Shown: positions 16,574-24,309 of the stretch, piece after piece | How the letters are laid out: every line of letters starts with the position of its first letter | How positions within the stretch are numbered: the stretch's first letter is position 1 | Assembly (NCBI GenBank): GCA_002753225.1 | Contig: PDZS01000055.1 | Location: 1-32,069 of the forward strand | Source: Deltaproteobacteria bacterium YD0425bin51 | GTDB taxonomy: Bacteria > Desulfobacterota > Desulfobacteria > Desulfobacterales > YD0425bin51 | DNA: 32,069 bases | Direction of reading: 5' to 3' | Program-made: the position numbers and the translations under genes | The notes under the pieces: model-generated | Seen by the model: only the letters and a program-made list of their open reading frames with translations | Database searches by the model: none | Told to the model about the DNA's origin: nothing

Positions 16574-17314
16574 TTATTGTTGTGGACATGTACTGAGTTT
16601 TTTATAGCAATCTACAGCGGAGTTAATTGAACTCCACTCTATTAGTTTACCTTTATGCAAACAAATCCCATCTATACACAGCCTTTTGATTGTTACCAAA
16701 TCATGAGAAACAATGACTAATGTCCCTCCATTACTGATATATCTTAAAAAAAAATCCTCACATTTTTTTTGGTAACTAGCATCGCCTACACCCAAAACTT
16801 CATCAATCAACAATACATCGCTATGTGCATGCGCTAGCACAGCAAAGGCAAGTCTAGCTATCATCCCCGCGGAATATGTACGCAAGGGCTGCTCGATTGC
16901 GGACCCTAATTCAGAAAAATCTACAATAGCATCGAATTGAGCTCTGATTTCACTTATGCGCAATCCCAATATTGAGGCATTCAAAAAAACATTCTCTCTC
17001 CCTGTAAGATCAGGGTGAAACCCTGAGCCTAATTCAAGCATTGCTCCTATTCGACCCCGTTGTACCACAGAACCCCGGTCTGCCTTAAGAGTACCCAGCA
17101 TCAAACTTAGCAAAGTGCTTTTCCCAGTGCCGTTGTGTCCCACAATACCCAAAGATCTTCCTGCATCAACAGAAAAACTTATATCTTCAAGAGCCCATTT
17201 CCTTGAAAAAAGACCTTCTTTAATGATACGCTTACCAACTATTAATTCTTTTATTCCGACCCTGCTTGTAGACCCATACGACTTAAAAACATTACAAACT
17301 TCAATCATCTTCAT
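16574..17314 (-). CDS. Polysaccharide ABC transporter ATPase (Wzt/TagH type)
   Basis: This is the ATP-binding subunit that powers export of a lipid-linked polysaccharide across the inner membrane. Walker A is GHNGTGKST (59-67), the signature is the YSAGM form typical of Wzt/TagH, Walker B is VLLIDEVLGVGD, and the switch His is in VSHDL. ELGSGFHPDLTGRENVF is also characteristic. The 246 residues lack the C-terminal carbohydrate-binding domain found in some Wzt proteins. Its ATG overlaps the permease stop (TGATG). The DNA here looks clearly richer in G+C than neighbouring genes, which may indicate separate acquisition. Confidence 0.94.
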   Translation of the reverse strand: MKMIEVCNVFKSYGSTSRVGIKELIVGKRIIKEGLFSRKWALEDISFSVDAGRSLGIVGHNGTGKSTLLSLMLGTLKADRGSVVQRGRIGAMLELGSGFHPDLTGRENVFLNASILGLRISEIRAQFDAIVDFSELGSAIEQPLRTYSAGMIARLAFAVLAHAHSDVLLIDEVLGVGDASYQKKCEDFFLRYISNGGTLVIVSHDLVTIKRLCIDGICLHKGKLIEWSSINSAVDCYKKLSTCPQQ

Positions 17315-18093
17315 CAGACTAGCTCCGCTATTTTTCCAGAAAGTCTTCTATATAATAAAGCAGCAAAAATACTTAATGCCGCTGACCAAATCATTATATT
17401 CATGATATATGAAAAGGATATTACCCCATCAATAAGAATTCCACGCCAAGATTCAATTAAGGGAAACAACGGGTTAAGTTCACTATATATTCGATATTTC
17501 TCTGGAACCATATTTATCGGGTAGACCATGGGTGTTGCAAAAAAAAGTATTGAAAATAAAATACCAACAATATATTGAATATCGCGAACAAATACGTTAA
17601 GCAATCCAAACAAAATAGTTATAGGATATACAAACATCAGTTGAATAACTAGCATGATCGGAATTTGCCAAATCTGTTCTAACGGATGAGTTAAGCACCC
17701 TGATATGAAGATGAAAAAAAATATAACAGGTATGGCAAAAACAAAATGTATCATTTCCTGTACAACATTACTTAAAGGCAGTATCAACTTTGGGAGTTTA
17801 ACTCTTCTGACCAAAGAGCTATTATTGGTATAGCAGCCAGTCCCTTGAATAATAGCCTGATTCATCCATGTCCAAGGGAACATTCCAGTAAGGAGAAAGA
17901 CAGAGTAGTTCTCCATCTGTATCCTCATGATGAACTTAAAAGCAATCCAATAGACAAATGCAAACGCAAAAGGATTTGCTATAGCCCAAAAATAACCCAA
18001 TATGCTTCTTTTATAACGAATATTTAGTTCTTTTATGACCAATAGATAGAGAAGTTCAATCCATTGAGGTAACATCAGCGAATTATTTAGCAT
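17314..18093 (-). CDS. Polysaccharide ABC transporter permease (Wzm/ABC-2 type)
   Basis: This is the inner-membrane channel subunit of a polysaccharide exporter, partner of the adjacent ATPase. The 259-residue protein begins with the amphipathic stretch LLYLLVIKELNIRYKRSILG and has about six membrane segments; FPWTWMNQAI, VRRVKLPKLILPL and FATPMVYPINMVPEKYR are typical of the ABC-2 family. An AAGGG site precedes the ATG. It lies 38 bases after the large membrane protein gene. The presence of this pair implies ABC-dependent rather than Wzy-dependent export of the glycan. Confidence 0.94.
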   Translation of the reverse strand: MLNNSLMLPQWIELLYLLVIKELNIRYKRSILGYFWAIANPFAFAFVYWIAFKFIMRIQMENYSVFLLTGMFPWTWMNQAIIQGTGCYTNNSSLVRRVKLPKLILPLSNVVQEMIHFVFAIPVIFFFIFISGCLTHPLEQIWQIPIMLVIQLMFVYPITILFGLLNVFVRDIQYIVGILFSILFFATPMVYPINMVPEKYRIYSELNPLFPLIESWRGILIDGVISFSYIMNIMIWSAALSIFAALLYRRLSGKIAELV

Positions 18094-18131
18094 TTATTGG
18101 ACCCTTTAACATATTGTATTAACAAGTTAAC

Positions 18132-20570
18132 TTATTGAATTTTATCTTTTAGCCATTTTAGCCAAATTCTCCACCTGTTGGATTTTGGACTTATGCTATC
18201 AATTTTAATTTTTAATTCATTTTTATTTTGTGCAACTATAACATTTTTATCTTGGGATAATTTATTGTAGTTGGAATAATCTGGAATAAATCCTTGCTTA
18301 AACCCTAATATCTTTCCTTTAAATCTTACTATATTATATCCATTATATCCTTCCTCTATTAATATTGGAATAGATTCATTTAAATCATTAGGAAAAATAC
18401 CTTCTATTATATCCTTTATATTTTCAATGCTTGTTCCAGATATGATTCCTTTCTTTTTTGCGAATTCTGGGTCTGCTATATCAAAGGGTATTCCCTGTTT
18501 AACACCATATAATTTTCCTTTAAAGCATACTATATTATATGAATTAAAACCTTCTATCAATAATCTTGGACCATACAAGCAGTTCCTTATATGCTCAGGA
18601 ATGGTTGCAATATTTTTTTTAAGCTCTTCAATAGAAGATGCATTAACTACACCTTCTCTTTGAGATAGATTAGGATCTTTAAAGTCAGGTTTAAAACCAA
18701 GTGGGAATCCCCAAAATCTACCTTTAACCCTAACCAGATTATATCCTAAAAATTCTTTTTCAATTAATCTTGGTGCTAATAGTCCTGAATTTTTTTCAGG
18801 AGGTATTTCATCAATATCTTTCATTAATTTTTCTACAGTTCCACTCCATAGGACTCCATTTTTTTTTTTGAGAAGAGATATGTCTGAGAAATCTGTAAAT
18901 AGACCTTGTGGAATTCCCCATATATTTTCCCCAAATAAAACAATATTATAGCCATTATAGTCCTCAATTAAAAGTTGAGCTCCAATATTGTTTTGATTTT
19001 TATTAGGGCACATAGGTCCCATAGCAATTGTAAATTCAGGTGGTTTATTTTGAAAGCCTGCAATATTCATATCTATATAAGGTTTAAAAAGTCTAAAAAA
19101 CTCTTTGTTTAAATTTCTTGCGCTTGCAGGAAGATATGATATATTAATTTTATTATGTGTAATTCCATTCTGTTTCAAAATACAAAGGGCTAAACCATCC
19201 ATAAAAGCAAAGTTAGTTCCTATATAATTAAAATCATAAAAAAGCGGATAATCAACAATTCTATCTCCCCATTCAGGAGCCAAAAAAGTTATACGATTAA
19301 TACTGCTTAAATTCATTTTAGATATACTATTTTTTACAAAAAGATATTCTCTATGTGCATTATCTGTATAAAGATAAATCCTAAAAGCCCCAAAGCCTAA
19401 AATAATAAAAGTTAAAAATATAAAAGTACTATAAACTATAATTGTATTTCTTTTGATATTATTTAACAGGATCTCTACTGACCAGAAAAAAAGAATAGTT
19501 ACAAAAACTATAGGCACAAGAATTATTCGATATGCAATGAATCCACCTTTTGGAGCAATAACAGGCATGGCACTTATGCCAAGTAAAAATATTGCAAAGA
19601 TGACCCTTTCTAATGAATATTTAGATCTCATTTTCTCATGTTTATAGTAATTAATTCCTGTAACTATTAAAGATATTAAAATAATAAGTAAAATTAGCCA
19701 AAAAAAATTGGGAATATAATTAGAACTCCATAAATTAAATGTGGTTGAAAATAGCTCTTTTATAACCTCATATTTTTCCTTAAAATTTATTCCAACAGTA
19801 AACTCATAATTAGTTGTAGGAATCTTATAATTATTAACTTCTGGCAATATTTTTTTAATTAAAGGTGTTATTATATATTTAGCTGCAAAAAAATAAAATC
19901 CTAACAATATAAGTGGAATTATAGTTTGATGAAAAATTTTCCGCCTATTCTCAATCCACATTTTTGTATCACTGAATAAAGTAACAAAAAAAGGAAAAGT
20001 TAAAAAAAATAAGGAAACTGGAGGATATATCAATAATGAAAGGAAAAAAAGGAAATATCCAGATACTATTAAGTAAATAGATATTTTTTTTCCTATGTAG
20101 CCTTTATTAACTAAGTAGTAAGCTATAATTGAAAGCAATATAGTAAAAATACCTGGGATATAATTACATAGCCATATAACATATAAAATAACTGAAGGAA
20201 GCGTGAAAATACCTAAACCAATAAGCAAAGAGCGTAAAGGAGGAGATTGATAATGTGTTATTATTATACGGCAAAATAAAAAAAAGGACAAAATAAGGGT
20301 TAAATATCCAATAAATCTGCCAATAATCAAGCTTTTAATACCAGAAAATATTATAAAATGCAGATTGAGCAATAGTGCTCCTAAAGGACGGCCAATGTAT
20401 ATTAAATGGCTACTTTCGGGAAAACCTAGAATACTGAATTTTTGGTTTTCATAGGACCAGATCATATAGTCATTATGTATACCAAAATCTAGTATAAAAG
20501 CAGGTAAATATATCAAAAATATAAGAGAGGAAAGTATCCAGAAATATCTTAACCATTTATCATTTGACAT
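18132..20570 (-). CDS. Multi-membrane-span (GT-C-like) protein with four C-terminal repeat modules
   Basis: This is an 812-residue protein. Residues 1 to about 400 contain roughly twelve hydrophobic segments, with an acidic first loop (DFGIHNDYMIW, about 28-38) as in GT-C glycosyltransferases that use polyprenyl-phosphate sugars. A soluble part (about 400-530) follows, then four repeats of 66-69 residues starting near 534, 602, 671 and 737, each with a core such as EGYNGYNIVRFKGKILGFKQ. The same module occurs in the proteins at 21514 and 22806. The gene overlaps the GtrB-like gene by 11 bases, which suggests a donor-maker and acceptor-transferase pair. I do not recognise the full protein; the GT-C role is inferred from topology and context. 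Confidence 0.75.
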   Translation of the reverse strand: MSNDKWLRYFWILSSLIFLIYLPAFILDFGIHNDYMIWSYENQKFSILGFPESSHLIYIGRPLGALLLNLHFIIFSGIKSLIIGRFIGYLTLILSFFLFCRIIITHYQSPPLRSLLIGLGIFTLPSVILYVIWLCNYIPGIFTILLSIIAYYLVNKGYIGKKISIYLIVSGYFLFFLSLLIYPPVSLFFLTFPFFVTLFSDTKMWIENRRKIFHQTIIPLILLGFYFFAAKYIITPLIKKILPEVNNYKIPTTNYEFTVGINFKEKYEVIKELFSTTFNLWSSNYIPNFFWLILLIILISLIVTGINYYKHEKMRSKYSLERVIFAIFLLGISAMPVIAPKGGFIAYRIILVPIVFVTILFFWSVEILLNNIKRNTIIVYSTFIFLTFIILGFGAFRIYLYTDNAHREYLFVKNSISKMNLSSINRITFLAPEWGDRIVDYPLFYDFNYIGTNFAFMDGLALCILKQNGITHNKINISYLPASARNLNKEFFRLFKPYIDMNIAGFQNKPPEFTIAMGPMCPNKNQNNIGAQLLIEDYNGYNIVLFGENIWGIPQGLFTDFSDISLLKKKNGVLWSGTVEKLMKDIDEIPPEKNSGLLAPRLIEKEFLGYNLVRVKGRFWGFPLGFKPDFKDPNLSQREGVVNASSIEELKKNIATIPEHIRNCLYGPRLLIEGFNSYNIVCFKGKLYGVKQGIPFDIADPEFAKKKGIISGTSIENIKDIIEGIFPNDLNESIPILIEEGYNGYNIVRFKGKILGFKQGFIPDYSNYNKLSQDKNVIVAQNKNELKIKIDSISPKSNRWRIWLKWLKDKIQ
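18171..18971 (-). repeat. Four tandem copies of a ~68-residue protein module
   Basis: Coding repeats in the C-terminus of the membrane protein. Aligned cores are EDYNGYNIVLFGENIWGIPQ, KEFLGYNLVRVKGRFWGFPL, EGFNSYNIVCFKGKLYGVKQ and EGYNGYNIVRFKGKILGFKQ, each followed by a short Asp-Phe segment, then a Lys-rich stretch and a helix like SIEELKKNI. Periods are 68, 69 and 66 residues. Divergence between copies shows the duplication is not recent. Confidence 0.9.
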
Positions 20571-21489
20571 TAATTATATCCTTAACAATATATCTCGGCC
20601 TTCCGCGAACATCTTTATAAATTTTCGCTATGTAGTTGCCAAGAAAACCTATCTGAACCATCATTATTGACAAAAACAAAAAAATAGCCGTAAATATAAA
20701 AATGTTTGAAGAAATTTTGTTAAAAGCTAATAAAATCAACTCGATAATAAAACTAATACTGCATATACCTGTTCCAAATATACCTAGAACTAAAAAAAAA
20801 GATATAGGTAAAAAAGAAAAAGAAGTAATACCGCTTAAGAAAACAGACCATGCCTTTTTCCCATAGAGAGGAACTTTAGATTTTCCTACAGCTCTTGGTT
20901 GTAAGTCATAAGTAACAGAGGCCTGTTTAAATCCAATCCATGGGATTAATCCACGTAAATATGGATCGTTTTCTGAAAGGTTAAGTAAATGAGTAGCAAC
21001 TCTTTTAGATATTAACTTAAATTCACCAGAATCTTTGGGGATAGAAATATCTGCAATCTTGCTAATAAGGCGATAAGCTAAAAATGCTGCTACAACTTTT
21101 ATCATTTTTTCACCTACGCGCTTTCTACGAACAGTGTGAACAATTTCTGCTCCATTTCTCCATTCTCTTAACATTTCTCTAATTACTTCCGGAGGATCTT
21201 GAAGATCGGTATACATTAAAATAATTGCATCTCCACTAGCATGCTCAATTCCTGCAAGAAAACACTCCTCTACTCCAAATCTGCGAGACATGTTTAATAT
21301 TTTTATATTCTTTGCTAAATGTGAATGCTTTCTTATTACTTCTACAGAATTATCTAAAGAATCATCATTCACAAAAATCAACTCATAATCTTCTGGTTCT
21401 TGATTTAGTACGTTTGTAATTTTTTCTATTAATATAGGAAGAACTTCTTCTTCATTTCTAAAGGAAAAAACAATAGATATTTTTGCCAT
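20560..21489 (-). CDS. DPM1/GtrB-like polyprenyl-phosphate glycosyltransferase
   Basis: This is a family 2 glycosyltransferase that would transfer a sugar from a nucleotide donor to undecaprenyl phosphate at the inner membrane. The N-terminus ISIVFSFRNEEEVLP, FVNDDSLDNS and the motif TDLQDPPEV (94-102) are typical of GtrB/ArnC/DPM1 relatives. Two C-terminal membrane segments (about 220-245 and 257-280) match the GtrB topology. It has 309 residues, the normal length, and an AAAGGA site 7 bases before the ATG. Its stop lies 11 bases inside the next gene, a GT-C-like membrane protein that could use its product. No GtrA-type flippase is seen. Confidence 0.9.
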   Translation of the reverse strand: MAKISIVFSFRNEEEVLPILIEKITNVLNQEPEDYELIFVNDDSLDNSVEVIRKHSHLAKNIKILNMSRRFGVEECFLAGIEHASGDAIILMYTDLQDPPEVIREMLREWRNGAEIVHTVRRKRVGEKMIKVVAAFLAYRLISKIADISIPKDSGEFKLISKRVATHLLNLSENDPYLRGLIPWIGFKQASVTYDLQPRAVGKSKVPLYGKKAWSVFLSGITSFSFLPISFFLVLGIFGTGICSISFIIELILLAFNKISSNIFIFTAIFLFLSIMMVQIGFLGNYIAKIYKDVRGRPRYIVKDIINVK

Positions 21490-21513
21490 GCTGTTATCCT
21501 TTTGTCTGCATAT

Positions 21514-22776
21514 TTATATTATGTATTTAAATAGAATCTTTAATTTTGCATCTATGATAGATTTAGCTGTAAAAATAAATTTATTTGATCTAATATCTTT
21601 CTTTCTTAAGTCTATATTACCCAATCGCTTAGGTACACAATAAATTTTATTATCAAATAGAACTATGTTATGCCTCAAAAAAGATCCAAACAAGCTCGGT
21701 TGATCTAAAAAAATAAGAGGAGAAGATAACTTAAAAAATTTTTTAATTTTTTCAGTAATTCTTCTCCTGTTCTTTTTTTGCCATGTTGTATAATCCTCCA
21801 TTTTATAAAATTTTGCAGATGAATTAATCCTTTCTATAGACCATTTTTTTATACAGTCTGGAGATATTACACTCTTTTCAATCATCTCAAAAGGAGTATT
21901 ATTATCTGTTCGCATAAGTCTAATAGCCTCATTTTCAAGAAGAGGTAATATTCGTCCTGTTTTTTGAGATTTTAACGCTACAGAAGACATATGTTTACCA
22001 TCATGAGGACCTATAAAATTTTGTATTCCATCAGTTCCTGGGTGCCATACATGATATAAGAATTCAGATTGATGCCACTTCTCTTTTTTTCCTGCATTTA
22101 CAAGTCTAAAAGTCATATCATACGGCCCACAAACATGACCAAGAAAATCAAGATGTTCATCTGCTCCTCCAATAGCTATCAAATCTTTCTTCAAAGCACA
22201 CATACAGGCTCCATAATTGCGAGTGTGAATTGGATCTAAATTATCAATTAAGCCAGTAGTTTTGCCATTTTTATAATTAATACATCCTTCACCCAAAATT
22301 TCACTTATCTGGGGATAGTTAAATGGATAGAAACGCTTTGGGATTGTGTTACGTATTTCATCCATATGTAATACTATATTACTATCTTCCTTAAAAGCTT
22401 TAATAATTTCTTCTACAAAGGTTGGAGATACTATTGCATCTGAGTCAGCTATACAGATGATACGTCCATGGCTATAAACTATTCCAACATTATATAATAA
22501 ATGTTTATGATAGTAGAGATTTTTAGGCATCTCTAAAACAATCCACTGATCTATTGGTGACTCGATCCCTTCTTTAATGGATTGATTAATCTTCAAATTT
22601 ATTTCGTCAGGATAGGAATTATAATATTCTATCCATATAACCTCAAAATCTTTTCTTGGAACTGTCTGCTTCATAAGATAATCCAAAACATGAAAACTTT
22701 CCCGACAAGACCAATCAAGTAAGATAAGGCTTACCTCAGGATTTAAACATTGTAAATTTTGATGCATAAATTTCAT
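21514..22776 (-). CDS. GT-A glycosyltransferase with one C-terminal repeat module
   Basis: This is a 420-residue glycosyltransferase. The N-terminal catalytic part (SLILLDWSCRESFHVLDYL, CIADSDAIV as acidic motif, GACMCALKKD, VCGPYDMTFRLVNAG, FLYHVWHPG) closely parallels the protein at 15480-16535. Residues 364-420 add one copy of the module found in the neighbouring methyltransferase and membrane protein (HNIVLFDNKIYCVPKRLG, then DLRKKDI). The ATG at 22776 follows a GGAGG about 12 bases upstream. It is 29 bases downstream of the methyltransferase gene. Donor and acceptor are unknown; the shared module suggests it works with those two proteins. Confidence 0.83.
   Translation of the reverse strand: MKFMHQNLQCLNPEVSLILLDWSCRESFHVLDYLMKQTVPRKDFEVIWIEYYNSYPDEINLKINQSIKEGIESPIDQWIVLEMPKNLYYHKHLLYNVGIVYSHGRIICIADSDAIVSPTFVEEIIKAFKEDSNIVLHMDEIRNTIPKRFYPFNYPQISEILGEGCINYKNGKTTGLIDNLDPIHTRNYGACMCALKKDLIAIGGADEHLDFLGHVCGPYDMTFRLVNAGKKEKWHQSEFLYHVWHPGTDGIQNFIGPHDGKHMSSVALKSQKTGRILPLLENEAIRLMRTDNNTPFEMIEKSVISPDCIKKWSIERINSSAKFYKMEDYTTWQKKNRRRITEKIKKFFKLSSPLIFLDQPSLFGSFLRHNIVLFDNKIYCVPKRLGNIDLRKKDIRSNKFIFTAKSIIDAKLKILFKYII
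21523..21687 (-). repeat. Single copy of the shared protein module
   Basis: Residues 364-418 of the glycosyltransferase: a core HNIVLFDNKIYCVPKRLG, a short DLRKKDI segment and a terminal helix (TAKSIIDAKLKI). The order of elements equals that of the copies in the methyltransferase and the membrane protein, although the leading Gly-Tyr is replaced. Confidence 0.72.
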
Positions 22777-22805
22777 TTTTAGTTAAAACCTCCACCACCC
22801 TATAG

Positions 22806-24134
22806 TTAAACCTTTTTTATAAATAGTTCTATCAATTTCTTAGCACTTTCTTCTGAATTTGTTGAGACGTATTTATACTGACTGCTCAACTCTTCTTCAG
22901 TTTTTGTATCTATTTGAGTAAAATCTATTTTTCCTACTCTTTGATCAACTGCAATAACTTGCCCTTTATATCGTACAAGGTTAAATCCTTTGTATGAAGA
23001 TATAAGTATTGGTTCACTTGTAAGTGGGTATAGTTGAATGTTTAAAAAATCAATCTCTTGGTTTTTTACAATCAAAAGATCTACAAGCTTTTTAACTGCT
23101 TCAATTGAATCAGATTCTAAATATTTATATTCACCTTTTAATTTAGTTATAAAATCATCATCAATTTGAAATAAATCGAGCTCTCCAAGGCTTTGTTCTA
23201 TAGCTATAAGAGCTTTTTTATATTTAACTAAATTAAAACCCTTATAAGATTCTATGAGTTGAGGTACATTACCAATAAAAATTTTTTCATTTATTTTCTG
23301 TTCCAACTCATTAACTTGTTTTTCAGCAATAATTTCTTTATGCTTAATATTTTCATCTATTGTTAAGTCTATTATACCCATTTTTTTAGGTACAGCATAG
23401 ATTAACCTGCCAAAACGAAAAATCATGTAATTACTGCTATAACCAATTGGTGATGGGGAAATTTGTATTCTATCTTTAATATCAGGATATGACAAATTGG
23501 TTGGTTCCCAATTTTTATTGCATGTTTTTCGCCTAACACTCCAAACATCATGATTAATAGAATAATTTTCAAACAGTTTTCCTACAGCTAAAACAACTCC
23601 ACAGTGAACTGATTCATAAAAATCTAAATTTTTACCAGTTTCAAGAAATACTTTATCAAAATCAGAAATTCGACCTTCACAATCGTGCCCACATAATATT
23701 CCATTATTATAATTAACAAATGGAGCATATTGCTGAATATCATTATTTACTGAATCATATCTATGGTCAGCATCAATAAATACTAAGTCGAAACTATTTT
23801 CTTTAATTATTTGAGAGGCTATATCAGATTTAGCTCTAATAGGAACTACGACTTCACTAAGTCCTGCAGATTTTATTCTTTCCCAAAAATAGACATATAC
23901 ATCATTATCATAAGCCACAGCTCCAAGCTCAGTTCCAACATTACCCTTCCACCAGTCAACACAAAATAAATATCCATTATGTTTTTGAACAACTTTTCCT
24001 AAAATAACTGTAGAATCACCGCACCAACTCCCAATTTCCAAAAACTTACATCCATGTTTTGCTACACTTTCAGCAAGAGTTTGTATAACAATTTCCTGTT
24101 CTTTTGACCAAATTTGTTTTTCTTTAATATCCAT
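22806..24134 (-). CDS. SAM-dependent methyltransferase with three C-terminal repeat modules
   Basis: Residues 1 to about 200 form a class I methyltransferase of the Methyltransf_24 type: SAM-binding FLEIGSWCGDST (31-42), CVDWWKG, and the post-II block DLVFIDADHRYDSV (116-129), with GHDCEGR (149-155). Methylation of a sugar hydroxyl in the glycan is plausible but not proven. Residues 229-285, 291-356 and 375-440 are three copies of the locus-specific module (for example ESYKGFNLVKYKKALIAIEQ and SSYKGFNLVRYKGQVIAVDQ). The protein has no signal peptide or membrane segment, so the module must function in the cytoplasm here. No clear ribosome site precedes the ATG. A 175-base gap separates it from the radical SAM gene. 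Confidence 0.83.
   Translation of the reverse strand: MDIKEKQIWSKEQEIVIQTLAESVAKHGCKFLEIGSWCGDSTVILGKVVQKHNGYLFCVDWWKGNVGTELGAVAYDNDVYVYFWERIKSAGLSEVVVPIRAKSDIASQIIKENSFDLVFIDADHRYDSVNNDIQQYAPFVNYNNGILCGHDCEGRISDFDKVFLETGKNLDFYESVHCGVVLAVGKLFENYSINHDVWSVRRKTCNKNWEPTNLSYPDIKDRIQISPSPIGYSSNYMIFRFGRLIYAVPKKMGIIDLTIDENIKHKEIIAEKQVNELEQKINEKIFIGNVPQLIESYKGFNLVKYKKALIAIEQSLGELDLFQIDDDFITKLKGEYKYLESDSIEAVKKLVDLLIVKNQEIDFLNIQLYPLTSEPILISSYKGFNLVRYKGQVIAVDQRVGKIDFTQIDTKTEEELSSQYKYVSTNSEESAKKLIELFIKKV
22815..23450 (-). repeat. Three copies of the shared protein module
   Basis: Coding repeats in the methyltransferase C-terminus. The last two copies are closest to each other (both have SYKGFNLV-R/K-YK, then a GxxD segment, a Gln-Tyr-Lys-Tyr-like stretch and an Ala-Lys-Lys-Leu helix). 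The first is more divergent (NYMIFRFGRLIYAVPKKMG). They align with the copies in the two neighbouring proteins. Confidence 0.85.
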
Positions 24135-24158
24135 TTATCACATTTTATTATTCTTTTA

Positions 24159-24281
24159 TTTTTTTCCTAAAAATCTTGGTAAATGCGGAGTCAAAATCTG
24201 TAGAGCCATTAAATAATAAGGAAGTGTTTCTGTAGGAAAAAGAATCTTAGTTGCTGATTGGATAAGATAGAGCTTATAAGA
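24159..24281 (-). pseudogene. Possible remnant of a coding sequence
   Basis: In the 175-base gap between the radical SAM and methyltransferase genes, one minus-strand frame is open for 41 codons and reads like ordinary protein (ILFPTETLPYYLMALQIL, then TPHLPRFLGKK) before a TAA. It has no usable start at its beginning (only an internal ATG leaving 17 codons) and is out of frame with the upstream gene. It may be the C-terminal relic of a lost gene. I do not recognise the family, and chance is not excluded. Nothing else is seen in this gap. Confidence 0.25.
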
Positions 24282-24309
24282 CTACTTATTGAATTCATTG
24301 GAATATTTA

